A stretch of DNA of 64,000 nucleotides from Corynebacterium senegalense (GCF_900411315.1 NZ_LS990887.1:2200125-2264124); one strand, 5' to 3'. Shown: positions 39,844 to 50,350, numbered from the stretch's first letter. The notes: a model not told the origin generated them from the sequence alone. Numbers and translations are program-made.

Positions 39844-40728
39844 CTACACCTGGCTGCGCCGCGTGTGACGGGAGGCCCGCGCCTGGCCGAGGAAGATGGT
39901 GACGCCGAGAAGGATCAGCGCCAGAGCCGCGACCTGGCGGCCGGAGAGCTCCTCGCCGAAGACCGTCACCCCGAGGGCGAGCTGGGCGACGGGGGAGATG
40001 AACTGCAGCATCCCGAGCAGCGAGAGGGGGACGCGGCGCGCGTAGTGCGACATCACCACCAGGGGCAGGAAGGTCACCAGGCCGGCCGCGACGAACAGGA
40101 GCCAGGTGCGCAGGTTCAGCTCGCTCCCGGGCCGGAGCACACCCGTGCAGACCAGCGCGAGGGCGACGGGGGCGAGGACGGCCGACTCGATGAACAGCCC
40201 GGGCACCGTCTTGACGCGCACCGTCTTCTTCAGCGCCGCGTACACCGAGAAGGACCCGGCCACGCCGAAGACCACGAGGAGGCCGGCGCCCGCCTGGCCC
40301 CAGCCGAACAGCGCCGCGCCGCCCGCGGCGAGGGCGATCGACGCACACTGGGCCGGCGACAAACGCTCCCCGAAGACGGCCGCGCCGAGGAAGACACTCA
40401 GCAGCGGGGAGACGAAGTAGGCCAGCGCCGCGTACGAGACGTAGCCGTTTCCCACCGCCCAGATGTAGAGCCCCCAGTTCACCGCGATCGCCGCTGCGGA
40501 AAGCACGAGCGCTGGCGAGGCCCCCGCGAACACGGCAGCTCCGCCAGCGCGCCGGGAGGTGGCGAGCACCCAGCACCCGCTGATCAGCGCCGCCCACATG
40601 ATGCGCTGGGCCAAGATGTAGAGGGAGTCGACGTGGCTCAGGAGGATCCAGAACAGGGGCAGGATGCCCCACACGAAGTAGTTCAGCGCCACCGCTGCCG
40701 CGGCGCCGCGCGAGACCTTCTGCTCCAA
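39844..40728 (-). CDS. rarD: EamA family transporter RarD
   Basis: 294-residue membrane protein with ten predicted transmembrane segments in two EamA repeats. Opening YFVWGILPLFWILL and SRRAGGAA resemble RarD, a putative drug/metabolite exporter. TTG at 40728 is the likely start, preceded by GAGGAGG. Substrate unknown. Convergent with xerC (14 bases apart) and 33 bases downstream of the M23 gene, so probably co-transcribed with it. Confidence 0.85.
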   Translation of the reverse strand: MEQKVSRGAAAAVALNYFVWGILPLFWILLSHVDSLYILAQRIMWAALISGCWVLATSRRAGGAAVFAGASPALVLSAAAIAVNWGLYIWAVGNGYVSYAALAYFVSPLLSVFLGAAVFGERLSPAQCASIALAAGGAALFGWGQAGAGLLVVFGVAGSFSVYAALKKTVRVKTVPGLFIESAVLAPVALALVCTGVLRPGSELNLRTWLLFVAAGLVTFLPLVVMSHYARRVPLSLLGMLQFISPVAQLALGVTVFGEELSGRQVAALALILLGVTIFLGQARASRHTRRSQV

Positions 40729-40761
40729 CGCACCCTCCTCGCTAACCCGGACCCACTCACC

Positions 40762-41262
40762 CTACTCAGCGCCGACGGGCTTGAGGCGGATGGTCGGGGC
40801 GGCGAGCAGCGTCAGCGGGTTGATATAGGCGTCCGGCCCGGTCAGGGCGCCCCAGTGCAGGCCCTCGTGGTCGGGGGAACGGCCGAGCGTTCCGACCACC
40901 TGCCCCTCCGTCACCTCCTCGCCGGCGCGCACGCGGGCGTGGACGGGCAGGTAGGTGGTGCGGATGCCGCCGTCGTGCTCGATGGACACGCTCGGCACCC
41001 CCGCCACCACGCCGACGAAGGCCACCATGCCGTCGCCCGCGGCCCGGACGTCCCCGCCGGGGGAGAGCGCGAGGTCGACGCCGCGGTGCCCCGGCATCCA
41101 GTTCTTCGCCGGAATCGACGGCGCCCGGGTGACCCGCGAGGCGGAGGGGGAGCCGGTGGAGGGGTCGACCCAGGCGGCAGCGGGCGGGGCGCAGAAAACG
41201 CAGGAAAGTAGCGCCGCCAGGGCCAAAAGAATCGTGAGGGGCGCGGACCAAGGCTGTCTCAT
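40762..41262 (-). CDS. secreted M23 family protein, probably catalytically degenerate
   Basis: 166 residues with a signal peptide (hydrophobic LTILLALAALLSCVFC, cleavage near AAA-W) and an M23/LysM-peptidase-like beta domain: GHRGVDLALSPGGDVRAAGDG, then EGLHWGALTGPDAYINPLTLL. The first metal motif HxxxD is present, but the second motif HxH reads GLH, so the first histidine is replaced by glycine. It may bind peptidoglycan or activate another hydrolase rather than cut. Upstream of rarD and divergent from rpsB. Confidence 0.8.
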   Translation of the reverse strand: MRQPWSAPLTILLALAALLSCVFCAPPAAAWVDPSTGSPSASRVTRAPSIPAKNWMPGHRGVDLALSPGGDVRAAGDGMVAFVGVVAGVPSVSIEHDGGIRTTYLPVHARVRAGEEVTEGQVVGTLGRSPDHEGLHWGALTGPDAYINPLTLLAAPTIRLKPVGAE

Positions 41263-41357
41263 GCCACAAGGGGTAGCACCGGGGCGCGGGGTGGGGGCGT
41301 CGAGAAGCGGGCGGGCTGTGGATACCCGCGGGAACCATCCACAACGTCGCAGCTCAA

Positions 41358-41552
41358 TTGGCGTTTTCCGGGCGGGGGAAGTAATGTTGTTGCGGCAGTC
41401 TTTTTGGGCTGACTACGCGCGCCGGAAAATGCCAGCTCAGCAACGGTCCCACAGTACGAGGGTGCCGGGCGGGCACGGTGCCAGGGCGCGGGATAAAAAC
41501 CCGCGCAGTACACGATCAACCGAACTACTTTTCTCCGAAGGAGACAATTCCC
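41358..41552 (+). promoter_or_regulatory. rpsB promoter and leader
   Basis: TTGGCG (41358-41363), 18 bases, TAATGT (41382-41387) predict a leader of about 160 bases. It contains a 7-bp hairpin GCGCGGG / CCCGCGC with loop ATAAAAA (41486-41506) and ends in a strong ribosome binding site (GAAGGAGA). A role in S2 autoregulation is possible but unproven. Confidence 0.55.
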
Positions 41553-42464
41553 ATGGCAGTTGTTACCATGCGCGAACTCCTCGACGCCGGTGTGCACTTC
41601 GGCCACCAGACGCGTCGCTGGAACCCGAAGATGCGCCGCTTCATCTTCACGGACCGCAACGGCATCTACATCATCGACCTGCAGCAGACGCTGACCTACA
41701 TTGACGAGGCCTTCGAGTTCGTCAAGGAGACCGTCGCCCACGGCGGCACCATCCTGTTCGTCGGTACCAAGAAGCAGGCCCAGGAGCCCATCCAGGAAGA
41801 GGCGCAGCGCGTCGGCATGCCTTACGTCACCCACCGCTGGCTCGGTGGCATGCTCACCAACTTCCAGACCGTCTCCAAGCGCATCGCCCGCATGAAGGAG
41901 CTTCAGGCCATGGAGGCCGCCGAGGACGGCTACGCTGGCCGCGGCAAGAAGGAAGTCCTCATGCTCAACCGCGAGCGCATCAAGCTCGAGCGCGTTCTCG
42001 GCGGCATCTCCGACATGACCAAGGCGCCGTCCGCGCTGTGGATCGTGGACACCAACAAGGAGCACATCGCCGTCTCCGAGGCCCAGAAGCTGCGCATCCC
42101 CGTCGTGGCCGTGCTGGACACCAACTGCGACCCGGACGTCGTCGACTTCCCGATCCCGGGCAACGACGACGCCATCCGCTCCGTCAAGCTTCTCACCCAC
42201 ATCGTGGGCGAGGCCGTCGTGGCGGGCAAGCAGCAGCGCGAGGAGCGTCAGCTCTCCGCCGCGCGTGACGCCGCCGGCGACACCGACGCGAAGCGCCAGG
42301 CAGAGGCAGCGCAGGCCGCCGCCGACGCCGCAGCCTCCGAGGACGTCTCCGCCGCCGACGCCGCCAAGGCCGCTGTCGCAGCTGAGGCCGCCGCTCCGCA
42401 GGAGGTCGCCCCGGTCGAGCAGCCGCACGCAGTGCGCGCCGCCGAGCAGGCGCAGGGCGAGTAA
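41553..42464 (+). CDS. rpsB: 30S ribosomal protein S2
   Basis: 303 residues. The S2 core covers about 1-230 ([85 protein letters not shown]). The final ~70 residues are an Ala/Glu-rich tail as in other actinobacterial S2. ATG 41553 follows GAAGGAGA. Followed by a terminator and then tsf. Confidence 0.97.
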   Translation: MAVVTMRELLDAGVHFGHQTRRWNPKMRRFIFTDRNGIYIIDLQQTLTYIDEAFEFVKETVAHGGTILFVGTKKQAQEPIQEEAQRVGMPYVTHRWLGGMLTNFQTVSKRIARMKELQAMEAAEDGYAGRGKKEVLMLNRERIKLERVLGGISDMTKAPSALWIVDTNKEHIAVSEAQKLRIPVVAVLDTNCDPDVVDFPIPGNDDAIRSVKLLTHIVGEAVVAGKQQREERQLSAARDAAGDTDAKRQAEAAQAAADAAASEDVSAADAAKAAVAAEAAAPQEVAPVEQPHAVRAAEQAQGE

Positions 42465-42497
42465 GACCCCGCGGTTGTAAAGGCTCACGTGCGCTAG

Positions 42498-42560
42498 AAC
42501 ACCCCGCGTCCTGTTCCCGTCCGCTTACCAGGCAGGGCGAGGACAGGGTGCGGGGTGTTT
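42498..42560 (+). terminator. rpsB terminator
   Basis: AACACCCCGC (42498-42507) pairs with GCGGGGTGTT (42550-42559), extended inward by CCTGT / ACAGG. A short T-run follows. tsf then appears to have its own promoter (TACTCT at 42609-42614, weak). Confidence 0.7.
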
Positions 42561-42723
42561 CGCGTCGCTGGGCGCGCGGCTGGGAGTGCCCGCCGCACAG
42601 ATGTCGGCTACTCTGTAAAACCGATCATGAACGTTGAGCCCTGCCGCGTTACCCGAAGCTGAGAAGCCGACGGGGCGCGAGGGTGAACAAACAGTTTTGA
42701 GAAACGAGGAGGATCGCCCCATT

Positions 42724-43542
42724 ATGGCGAACTACACCGCTGCAGACGTCAAGAAGCTCCGCGAGACCACCGGGTCCGGCATGCTCGACTGCAAGAAGGC
42801 CCTGGAAGAGACCAACGGCGACTTCGAGAAGGCCGTCGAGGTCCTGCGCATCAAGGGCGCCAAGGACGTGGGCAAGCGCGCCGAGCGCAACGCCCTCGAG
42901 GGCCTCGTCGCCGTCTCCGGCAACACCATCGTCGAGATCAACTCCGAGACCGACTTCGTGGCCAAGAACCAGGAGTTCAAGGACATCGCTGACGAGATCG
43001 CCAAGGCCGCCGCAGCGGTGAAGGCGAACTCCCAGGAGGAGCTGGCTAACGCCGACGTCAACGGCGAGACCGCCCACGACGTCATCGAGCGCCTCTCCGC
43101 CAAGATCGGCGAGAAGCTCGAGCTGCGGCGCGCCGCCACCATCGAGGGCGAGAAGCTGGCCACCTACCTCCACCAGCGTTCCGCTGACCTGCCGCCGGCC
43201 GTCGGCGTCCTCGTCGCCTACACCGGCGACAACGCCGAGGCTGCCCACCAGGTCGCCCTGCAGATCGCCGCGATGAAGGCCCGCTTCCTCAACCAGTCCG
43301 ACATCCCGGCCGAGGTCATTGAGAAGGAGCGCGCGGTCCAGGAGGAGATCACCCGCAACGAGGGCAAGCCCGAGGCTGCCATCGCCAAGATCGTCGAGGG
43401 CCGCATGGGCGGCTTCTTCAAGGACGTCGTCCTGCTCGACCAGCCCTCCCTGGCTGACTCCAAGAAGACCGTCAAGCAGTTCGCCGACGAGAACGGCATC
43501 GAGGTCACCGACTTCGTCCGCTTCGAGGTCGGCCAGGCTTAA
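42724..43542 (+). CDS. tsf: elongation factor Ts
   Basis: 272 residues. Nucleotide exchange factor for EF-Tu. The signature [20 protein letters not shown] is near the N-terminus and [15 protein letters not shown] marks the second conserved block. ATG 42724 follows GAGGAGGATC with eight bases or so between. Terminator follows. Standard rpsB-tsf-pyrH-frr order. Confidence 0.97.
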   Translation: MANYTAADVKKLRETTGSGMLDCKKALEETNGDFEKAVEVLRIKGAKDVGKRAERNALEGLVAVSGNTIVEINSETDFVAKNQEFKDIADEIAKAAAAVKANSQEELANADVNGETAHDVIERLSAKIGEKLELRRAATIEGEKLATYLHQRSADLPPAVGVLVAYTGDNAEAAHQVALQIAAMKARFLNQSDIPAEVIEKERAVQEEITRNEGKPEAAIAKIVEGRMGGFFKDVVLLDQPSLADSKKTVKQFADENGIEVTDFVRFEVGQA

Positions 43543-43558
43543 GCCGGTCCGCGTCCAG

Positions 43559-43581
43559 CCCCGCCCCGTGCGGGGCTTTTC
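43559..43581 (+). terminator. tsf terminator
   Basis: GCCCCGC-CCCGT-GCGGGGC (43559-43577) followed by TTTT and, after CGC, a second TTTT. Confidence 0.85.
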
Positions 43582-43617
43582 GCTTTTCGACGCCCCAACG
43601 CGCGCCCACCACGGCCG

Positions 43618-43648
43618 TTACGGATGGGCTCCGGGGGATCGCTAGTAT
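43618..43648 (+). promoter_or_regulatory. candidate pyrH promoter
   Basis: TTACGG (43618-43623), 19 bases, TAGTAT (43643-43648), leaving a leader of about 40 bases with AAGGAG before the pyrH GTG. Confidence 0.4.
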
Positions 43649-43695
43649 CGTCTGATGGACCCAACGACCACCCCTCGCCACGAAGGAGCCCACAG

Positions 43696-44421
43696 GTGAC
43701 TGAAGCCCCCCACGCCCGCAGCGGATACAAGCGCGTGATGCTCAAGCTCGGAGGTGAGATGTTCGGCGGCGGCAAGGTCGGCATCGACCCGGACGTCGTC
43801 GAGAGCGTCGCGGCGCAGATCGCCGAGGTCGCCCAGGGCGGCACCGAGGTCGCCGTGGTGATCGGCGGCGGCAATTTCTTCCGCGGCGCCCAGCTCCAGC
43901 AGCGCGGCATGGACCGGGCTCGCTCGGACTACATGGGCATGCTCGGCACGGTGATGAACTGCCTGGCGCTGCAGGACTTCCTGCAGCAGAAGGGCGTGGA
44001 CTGCCGCGTGCAGACGGCCATCAACATGGCCCAGATCGCCGAGCCCTACCTGCCGCTGCGCGCCGCCCGCCACCTGGAGAAGGGGCGCGTGGTCATCTTC
44101 GGCGCCGGCATGGGCATGCCCTACTTCTCCACCGACACCACGGCCGCGCAGCGCGCCCTGGAGATCGGGTGCGAGGTGCTGCTCATGGCCAAGGGCGTCG
44201 ACGGCGTCTACGACGACGACCCGCGCGTCAACCCCGACGCCAACCTCTACTCCGAGGTCACCCCGCGCGAGGTGCTGGAGAAGGGCCTCAAGGTAGCCGA
44301 CGCGACCGCCTTCTCCCTGTGCATGGACAACAAGATGCCCATCCTGGTGTTCAACCTGCTGAAGGAGGGCAACATCGCCCGCGCCGTGGCGGGGGAGCAG
44401 ATCGGGACCCTGGTTCAGTGA
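43696..44421 (+). CDS. pyrH: uridylate kinase
   Basis: 241 residues. Phosphorylates UMP to UDP. Bacterial UMP-kinase motifs are [39 protein letters not shown] and [19 protein letters not shown] [19 protein letters not shown] 43696 is preceded by AAGGAG and the protein continues through a short N-terminal extension ([12 protein letters not shown]). Upstream of frr by 89 bases. Confidence 0.96.
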   Translation: MTEAPHARSGYKRVMLKLGGEMFGGGKVGIDPDVVESVAAQIAEVAQGGTEVAVVIGGGNFFRGAQLQQRGMDRARSDYMGMLGTVMNCLALQDFLQQKGVDCRVQTAINMAQIAEPYLPLRAARHLEKGRVVIFGAGMGMPYFSTDTTAAQRALEIGCEVLLMAKGVDGVYDDDPRVNPDANLYSEVTPREVLEKGLKVADATAFSLCMDNKMPILVFNLLKEGNIARAVAGEQIGTLVQ

Positions 44422-44510
44422 GGGGACGTCGATAAGCCCGGCCCCACTGGTAGATTGTTGGAGAAGCGCGCGGGGACGGCCCCCGCACCCGATGAAACCG
44501 AAGGATCAGC

Positions 44511-45068
44511 ATGATTGACGACGTACTCCTCGACGCCGAAGAGCGCATGACCAGCTCCGTCGAGCACGCCCGCGACGAGCTCGCCACCATCCGCACCGGC
44601 CGCGCCAACCCGGCGATGTTCAACGGCGTGATGGCCGAGTTCTACGGCGCCCCGACCCCGATCAACCAGATGGCCACCATCTCGGTCCCGGAGCCGCGCA
44701 TGCTGCTGGTCAAGCCCTACGACATGTCCACCCTCAAAGTCATCGAGAACGCGATCCGCAACTCCGACCTCGGCGTCAACCCGACTGACGACGGCCAGGT
44801 CATCCGCGTCACCATCCCCCAGCTGACCGAGGAGCGCCGCCGCGACCTGGTCAAACAGGCGAAGCAGAAGGGTGAGGAGGGGAAGATCGCCATCCGCAAC
44901 ATCCGCCGCCACGGCATGGAGGCGCTGAAGAAGATCCAGAAGGACGGCGACGCCGGCGAGGACGAGGTCGTCACCGCGGAGAAGGCGCTGGACAAGACCA
45001 CCTCGCAGTACGTCGCGCAGATCGACGAGGTTGTCACGCGCAAGGAAGCCGAACTGATGGAGGTCTAA
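44511..45068 (+). CDS. frr: ribosome recycling factor
   Basis: 185 residues, full length. Splits post-termination ribosomes with EF-G. Conserved blocks: [39 protein letters not shown] and [24 protein letters not shown] 44511 follows GAAGGATC. A possible -10, TAGATT, lies at 44451-44456. cdsA follows after 58 bases. Confidence 0.97.
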   Translation: MIDDVLLDAEERMTSSVEHARDELATIRTGRANPAMFNGVMAEFYGAPTPINQMATISVPEPRMLLVKPYDMSTLKVIENAIRNSDLGVNPTDDGQVIRVTIPQLTEERRRDLVKQAKQKGEEGKIAIRNIRRHGMEALKKIQKDGDAGEDEVVTAEKALDKTTSQYVAQIDEVVTRKEAELMEV

Positions 45069-45126
45069 CCCTCCGTCCCGCGCCCGCCCACGCAACGAGC
45101 GCCCCCGCGCTAGAAAGCCAGGTCAC

Positions 45127-46029
45127 GTGTCTGATTCGCCAGCGGAGATCCGCGCCGACGGCCACTCCCGAGTCATCCGGGCACCCCGGCCGAAGAACAA
45201 GGCGGGGCGCAACCTGCCCGTCGCCACCGCGACGGGCCTCGCCCTCGGCGCGCTCGTGCTGTTGGCAGCGTGGGCCGGCCCCGTCGCCTGGTACCCGCTC
45301 GTGGCCGTGGCGGTGGGGCTCGCCATGTGGGAGGTGCTCACGCGCCTGCGCGAGGCGGGCTACCGCCAGCCGCGCACCTTCCTTATCATCCTGGGGCAGG
45401 CCATGCTCTGGGCCTCCGCCCCGTTCGGCGTCGAGGGGCTCGTCTCCGCCTTCGCCTTCAGTGTTCTGTTCCTCATGTTCTACCGACTGTTCCACAACGG
45501 CCGGCAGCGCAAGCCGGAGAACTACCTGCGCGACACGGCGGTGGGCATCTTCGTCCTCGCCTGGATCCCGCTGTTCGGCTCTTTCGCCGCGCTGATCTCG
45601 CTTGTCGACGGCGACGGCCAGTCCGGCAGCCTCTTCATCCTCACCTTCATGCTCGGGGTGGTGGCCTCCGACATCGGCGGCTACACCGCCGGAGTCATGT
45701 TCGGCTCGCACCCGATGGCCCCGGCGGTCAGCCCGAACAAGAGCTGGGAGGGCTTCGCCGGCTCGGTGGTTTTCGGCGTGACCACGGGGATCCTCGTGGT
45801 GACCTACCTGCTCGACCGGCCGTGGTGGCTGGGCGTGCTGCTCGGCGTGGCGTTGGTGATCTGCGCGACGATGGGCGACCTGGTGGAAAGCCAGTTCAAG
45901 CGCGAGCTGGGCATCAAGGACATGTCGCACCTGCTGCCGGGCCACGGGGGGATCATGGACCGACTGGACGGGGTGCTCCCGGCGGCCGCTTCCACCTGGC
46001 TCGTGCTCAGCCTCGTCGCGGCCCTTTAG
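45127..46029 (+). CDS. cdsA: phosphatidate cytidylyltransferase
   Basis: 300-residue membrane enzyme with about seven or eight transmembrane segments. Makes CDP-diacylglycerol for phospholipid synthesis. The CDS signature is intact near the C-terminus: MGDLVESQFKRELGIKDMSH and LLPGHGGIMDRLDGV. The start is GTG 45127. A basic N-terminal segment (~35 residues) precedes the first helix. Confidence 0.95.
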   Translation: MSDSPAEIRADGHSRVIRAPRPKNKAGRNLPVATATGLALGALVLLAAWAGPVAWYPLVAVAVGLAMWEVLTRLREAGYRQPRTFLIILGQAMLWASAPFGVEGLVSAFAFSVLFLMFYRLFHNGRQRKPENYLRDTAVGIFVLAWIPLFGSFAALISLVDGDGQSGSLFILTFMLGVVASDIGGYTAGVMFGSHPMAPAVSPNKSWEGFAGSVVFGVTTGILVVTYLLDRPWWLGVLLGVALVICATMGDLVESQFKRELGIKDMSHLLPGHGGIMDRLDGVLPAAASTWLVLSLVAAL

Positions 46030-46060
46030 CCGCTCCGGGAGCATTGCGGGGGATTCGTCA

Positions 46061-46092
46061 AACGCCCCACGCCGTGCAAAGATGGGGGCGTT
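46061..46092 (+). other. hairpin abutting the rlmN start codon
   Basis: AACGCCCCA (46061-46069) pairs with TGGGGGCGTT (46083-46092) apart from one bulged G; the right arm ends at the base before the rlmN ATG. Could be a weak terminator of cdsA or an initiation-control element. Confidence 0.5.
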
Positions 46093-47196
46093 ATGAGCGA
46101 CTTCCCCAAAATCCAGCTGCTGGCCCCCAAGCGCGGCATGCCGCCCAAGCACTTCGCCGACCTGAGCGCCGAGGAGCGAGTCGAGGCGCTGTCCGAGCTG
46201 GGGCTGCCGAAGTTCCGCGCGAACCAGATCGCGCGCCACTACTACGGCAAGTTCGAGGCCGACCCGCTGACCATGACGGATCTGCCTGAGGCGCAGCGCC
46301 AGACGGTCAAGGACGCACTGTTCCCGCAGCTGCTGTCCCCCGTGCGCACGGTGGAGACCGACGAGGGGGACACGACGAAGACGCTGTGGAGGCTTCACGA
46401 CGGCATCCTGCTCGAGTCGGTTCTCATGCGCTACCCGGGCCGGGCGACGCTGTGCATCTCCTCCCAGGCCGGCTGCGGCATGGCATGCCCCTTCTGTGCG
46501 ACGGGGCAGGGCGGTCTGGACAGGAACCTGTCCACCGCGGAGATCGTGGACCAGGTCCGCGAGGCGGCCGCGGCGATGCAGCGCGAGGGCTCGCGGCTGT
46601 CCAACGTCGTGTTCATGGGCATGGGTGAGCCGCTGGCCAACTACAACCGCGTCGTCTCCGCGGTGCGCCAGATCACCGGCCCCGCGCCGGACGGCTTCGG
46701 CATCTCGCAGCGCAACGTCACCGTCTCCACGGTGGGCCTCGCCCCGCAGATCCGCCGGCTGGCGGACGAGGGCCTGTCGTGCACCCTGGCGGTGTCGCTG
46801 CACACCCCGGATGACGAGCTGCGCGACGAGCTCGTGCCGATGAACAACCGCTTTGCGGTCGCCGACGTCCTCGATGCCGCGCGCTACTACGCGGACCAGA
46901 CGGGCCGCCGCGTGTCCATCGAGTACGCCCTGATCCGCGACATCAACGACCAGGACTTCCGCGCCGACATGCTGGGCAAGAAGCTCCACGACGCCCTCGG
47001 CCCCCTCGTCCACGTCAACCTCATCCCCCTGAACCCGACGCCCGGGTCGAAGTGGGACGCCTCGCCGCGGCAGCGCCAGGATGAGTTCGTGCGCCGGGTT
47101 ATCGCCCAGGGTGTGACGTGCACCGTGCGCGACACCAAGGGCCAGGAGATCGCCGCCGCGTGCGGCCAGCTCGCCGCCGACGAGAAGGCGGGCTAA
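46093..47196 (+). CDS. rlmN: 23S rRNA (adenine2503-C2)-methyltransferase
   Basis: 367 residues. Radical SAM enzyme that methylates A2503 of 23S rRNA and A37 of some tRNAs. The iron-sulfur motif CxxxCxxC is in [19 protein letters not shown] (near residues 127-134); the mechanistic cysteines are the one in [14 protein letters not shown] near the C-terminus and one nearby the cluster region. [11 protein letters not shown] is conserved. The ATG directly follows a hairpin; no clear Shine-Dalgarno sequence apart from the GGGGG of that hairpin. Confidence 0.95.
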   Translation: MSDFPKIQLLAPKRGMPPKHFADLSAEERVEALSELGLPKFRANQIARHYYGKFEADPLTMTDLPEAQRQTVKDALFPQLLSPVRTVETDEGDTTKTLWRLHDGILLESVLMRYPGRATLCISSQAGCGMACPFCATGQGGLDRNLSTAEIVDQVREAAAAMQREGSRLSNVVFMGMGEPLANYNRVVSAVRQITGPAPDGFGISQRNVTVSTVGLAPQIRRLADEGLSCTLAVSLHTPDDELRDELVPMNNRFAVADVLDAARYYADQTGRRVSIEYALIRDINDQDFRADMLGKKLHDALGPLVHVNLIPLNPTPGSKWDASPRQRQDEFVRRVIAQGVTCTVRDTKGQEIAAACGQLAADEKAG

Positions 47197-47225
47197 AGCG
47201 GGCTGAGGTCCGACACACAAAAAGG

Positions 47226-47261
47226 GGCGGGCCCCACGGAGTTCCTACCGTGGGGCCCGCC
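47226..47261. terminator. bidirectional terminator between rlmN and DUF2631 genes
   Basis: Perfect 14-bp stem (47226-47239 with 47248-47261), loop of eight bases. On the minus strand it is followed by TTTTT (from AAAAA just left of the stem), which gives the convergent gene a good T-run. Confidence 0.85.
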
Positions 47262-47285
47262 GTTCGCTGTGCGGCTAGCGGGGGA

Positions 47286-47747
47286 TTAGCGCTCGGCCTC
47301 GATGGCGTTGGCGGCGTTGACCGCGTTCTGGTGGCCGCGCAGGTGCGCGACGCGGGAGGGGTCGATGTTCAGGGCTCGCAGGGAGCGGTCTTCCAGGTCC
47401 GCGTAGGCGCCGGAGAGGGTGGCCTGGTCGTAGGCCCAGTCGCGCTCCTCGTAACCGACCGGCTTGTTGTGGGCGGTGACGGTGCGCACCTGGTTCAGCT
47501 GCGGGCGCACGGCGAAGAGGATCAGCCCGATGGCGATGAGCACGGCGAGGGCAATCAGCCAGATGGTCTCCACGTGGCCCTTGTGGTTGCCGAAGTTGTA
47601 GGCCACCAGGAAGGCGACGGAGATCCAGCCCGCGATCTGGATGGTGGCCGGGGTGAACTCGCTCCAGCCGAACTTGGCGGAGGGGACGTCCGCTTCGGAA
47701 ACACCGTTGTACACCTGGGGTGCCTTTTCGTGCGCGTGGTGGGCCAC
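47286..47747 (-). CDS. DUF2631 domain membrane protein
   Basis: About 153 residues from GTG 47747, preceded by AAGGAG. Two transmembrane segments ([19 protein letters not shown] and [20 protein letters not shown]) are followed by a hydrophilic C-terminus with [23 protein letters not shown]2631 proteins are actinobacterial and commonly adjacent to dxr, as here. Function unknown. The reading frame is open 63 bases further upstream but lacks a better start. Confidence 0.85.
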   Translation of the reverse strand: MAHHAHEKAPQVYNGVSEADVPSAKFGWSEFTPATIQIAGWISVAFLVAYNFGNHKGHVETIWLIALAVLIAIGLILFAVRPQLNQVRTVTAHNKPVGYEERDWAYDQATLSGAYADLEDRSLRALNIDPSRVAHLRGHQNAVNAANAIEAER

Positions 47748-47954
47748 AGCTTTCTCCTTGCTAAACCGTATGAGCCCGGGCGGCCGGGCGGAATGATACC
47801 TGCGTTCCATCTTCCCATACGGGCGCGCCGAGTGGTGAGTGGATACCCCCCAAATGTTTCATACTTTTCATTGAGGGCTCCGGGAGGGTGCCCGGAGGGT
47901 GCCGGCGGGGCACGCCGCCGCCGCGCCGGCCCGGGGGCGTGCCACAATGGCGGG

Positions 47955-49109
47955 GTGAAAAAGATTGTGATTCTCGGCTCGACCGGCTCCATCGGCACCC
48001 AGGCCGAGGAGGTGATCGCGTCCAACCCCGGCGCCTTCGAGGTGGTGGGCATCGCAGCCGGGGGGAGGGACCCGGGGGCCGTCGTGAAGCAGGCTCGCGC
48101 CTTCGGCCTCGGGCCCGAGGCCGTGGCCGTGTCCCGCCCCGAGGCGGCGCGCGAGGTCTCCGCCGAGCTCGGCGGGCGGGTGCTGGGAAGCCCCGAGGAG
48201 CTCGTGCGCGCTCAGCCGGCGGACACCGTGCTGAACGCCCTGGTCGGCTCCCTGGGGCTGGCATCCACGCTGGCCGCGCTGGAGACGGGGGCGACACTCG
48301 CGCTGGCGAACAAGGAGTCGCTCGTGGCGGGCGGCCGGCTGGTGCTCGACCGCGCTGCGCCGGGCCAGCTCGTGCCGGTGGATTCGGAGCACTCTGCGAT
48401 GGCGCAGTGCCTGCGCTCCGGCGAGCGCGGTGAGGTCGCGCGCTTCGTGCTCACCGCGTCGGGCGGGCCCTTCCGCGGCAGAACCCGCGAGGAGATGTGG
48501 GACGTCACCCCGCAGCAGGCGGCGGCGCACCCGACGTGGTCAATGGGGCAGATGAACACCCTGAACTCGGCGACGCTGGTGAACAAGGGCCTCGAGCTGA
48601 TCGAGGCCAGCCTGCTCTTCGACGTCGAGCCCGAGCTTATCGACGTCACCGTGCACCCCCAGTCGATCGTCCACTCCATGGTCACCTTCGTGGACGGGGC
48701 GACGATCGCCCAGGCGTCCCCGCCGTCGATGAAGCTGCCGATCGCGCACGCGCTCGCCTGGCCGCACCGCCTGCCGGGGGCGCAGCCGGCGCTGGACTTC
48801 TCCGGCGCGATGGACTGGCGCTTCGAGCCGCTGGACGATGTCGCCTTCCCCGCGGTGCGCCTGGCGCGGGAGGCGGCGGCTGCGGGGCAGACGTACCCGG
48901 CGGTCTACAACGCGGCGAACGAGGAGGCGGCCGCCGCCTTCCTGGCGGGCCGGCTGCGCTTCCCGCAGATCGTGGACGTGGTGGCCGAGGTGCTCGACTC
49001 CGCCGCGGAGTTCGTGGTCGCCCCGGCGTCGTTCGAGGACGTGACCGGAGTCGAGGACGAGGCGCGCCGCCGCGCCCGGGCCCGGCTCGACGAGCTGGCG
49101 GCAGGGTAG
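47955..49109 (+). CDS. dxr: 1-deoxy-D-xylulose 5-phosphate reductoisomerase
   Basis: 384 residues. Second step of the MEP isoprenoid pathway (DXP to MEP with NADPH). NADPH site [14 protein letters not shown] at the N-terminus, [11 protein letters not shown], the substrate/metal motif [14 protein letters not shown] and TASGGPFRG are all present. GTG 47955; CACAAT at 47943-47948, six bases upstream, is a weak -10 suggesting a leaderless mRNA. ispG of the same pathway lies two genes downstream. Confidence 0.96.
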   Translation: MKKIVILGSTGSIGTQAEEVIASNPGAFEVVGIAAGGRDPGAVVKQARAFGLGPEAVAVSRPEAAREVSAELGGRVLGSPEELVRAQPADTVLNALVGSLGLASTLAALETGATLALANKESLVAGGRLVLDRAAPGQLVPVDSEHSAMAQCLRSGERGEVARFVLTASGGPFRGRTREEMWDVTPQQAAAHPTWSMGQMNTLNSATLVNKGLELIEASLLFDVEPELIDVTVHPQSIVHSMVTFVDGATIAQASPPSMKLPIAHALAWPHRLPGAQPALDFSGAMDWRFEPLDDVAFPAVRLAREAAAAGQTYPAVYNAANEEAAAAFLAGRLRFPQIVDVVAEVLDSAAEFVVAPASFEDVTGVEDEARRRARARLDELAAG

Positions 49110-49118
49110 GGGGCGCAG

Positions 49119-50330
49119 GTGGGTTTCGCGCTCGGGATCGTCCTTTTCGCCCTCGGCATCGCGGCCTCGATCGCGCTGCACGAGGCCGGCCACATGGTCA
49201 CCGCCCGCGCCTTCGGCATGCGGGTGCGGCGCTACTTCATCGGCTTCGGGCCGCCGGTGTGGCAGACCACGCGGGGTCAGACGACCTACGGGGTGGCGGC
49301 GCTGCCCTTCGGCGGCTTCTGTGACATCGCGGGCATGACCGCCCAGGACCCGCTGACGCCGGAGGAAGAGCCGGTGGCGATGTACAAGAAGCCGTGGTGG
49401 CAGCGCGTGGCGGTGATGAGCGGCGGCATCGCGATGAACCTGCTTCTGGGCCTGGTGATCACCTACCTGGTGGCGGTGTTCGCCGCGATCCCGAACCCCT
49501 ACGCCGACCGCACGCCGACGGTGGGGGAGGTTTCCTGCACCTCGGACCAGGTGGCGCCGGATAAGCTGGCGGAGTGCGCGGGCCCGGGCCCAGCGGGCGA
49601 GGCCGGGGTGCGCGCGGGCGACCAGGTCCTTGCGGTCGACGGCACGCGCATCGCGACGTTCGACGAGCTGCGCACCTACGTGCTGGCCCGCCCGGGCGAG
49701 ACCGTCACCCTGCACCTGCGCCGCGACGGCGAGGAGCTCGACGTCCTGGTGCGCGTCGCGGAGGTCGAGCGCATCGACGCCACCTCCGGCGAGCGTGTGA
49801 AGGCCGGGGCGATCGGGGTGAGCAGCAGGCCCGTCGCCAACCCCACGGCGTCCTTCGGCCCGGTGGAGGCTGTCCCCGCCACGTTTGCGCTGACGGGGCA
49901 GATGCTGCGCGGCACCGTCGAGGGGCTCATTGCCTTCCCGGGGAAGATCCCCGGGGTGGTGGCCTCGATCTTCGGGGCGCAGCGCGACGCGGCGGGACCG
50001 GTGAGCGTTGTCGGGGCGTCGCGGGCCGGCGGCGAGCTCGTGGAGCGCGACATGTGGTCGGTGTTCTGGATGCTGCTCGCCTCCCTGAACTTCTTCTTGG
50101 CCCTGTTCAACATCGTGCCCCTGCCGCCCCTCGACGGCGGGCACATCGCGGTGATCTTCTACGAGAAGCTTCGCGACGCCCTGCGCCGCCTCCGCGGCCT
50201 GCCGCCGGGCGGCCCGGCGAACTACGAGAAGCTCATGCCGTTGACCTACGCGATGGCGTCGGCGCTGCTCGTCGTGGGCGTGTTCGTCATGGTTGCGGAC
50301 GTGGTGAACCCCGTCAGGGTATTCGGCTAG
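49119..50330 (+). CDS. rip1: site-2 protease, M50 RIP metalloprotease
   Basis: 403-residue membrane protease that cuts transmembrane anchors (for example of anti-sigma factors). Zinc motif [13 protein letters not shown] (residues about 21-33), a PDZ domain near 158-215 ([18 protein letters not shown]), and the third zinc ligand in [13 protein letters not shown] near 338. Four transmembrane segments. It lies between dxr and ispG as in Mycobacterium, where the orthologue is Rip1 (Rv2869c). GTG start nine bases after dxr. Confidence 0.94.
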   Translation: MGFALGIVLFALGIAASIALHEAGHMVTARAFGMRVRRYFIGFGPPVWQTTRGQTTYGVAALPFGGFCDIAGMTAQDPLTPEEEPVAMYKKPWWQRVAVMSGGIAMNLLLGLVITYLVAVFAAIPNPYADRTPTVGEVSCTSDQVAPDKLAECAGPGPAGEAGVRAGDQVLAVDGTRIATFDELRTYVLARPGETVTLHLRRDGEELDVLVRVAEVERIDATSGERVKAGAIGVSSRPVANPTASFGPVEAVPATFALTGQMLRGTVEGLIAFPGKIPGVVASIFGAQRDAAGPVSVVGASRAGGELVERDMWSVFWMLLASLNFFLALFNIVPLPPLDGGHIAVIFYEKLRDALRRLRGLPPGGPANYEKLMPLTYAMASALLVVGVFVMVADVVNPVRVFG

Positions 50331-50336
50331 CGGTGC

Positions 50337-50342
50337 TAGAGT
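50337..50342 (+). promoter_or_regulatory. candidate extended -10 of ispG
   Basis: TGC-TAGAGT, with the hexamer eight bases before the ATG at 50351; the same nine bases precede lepB. Confidence 0.45.
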
Positions 50343-50350
50343 TGGGGCCT

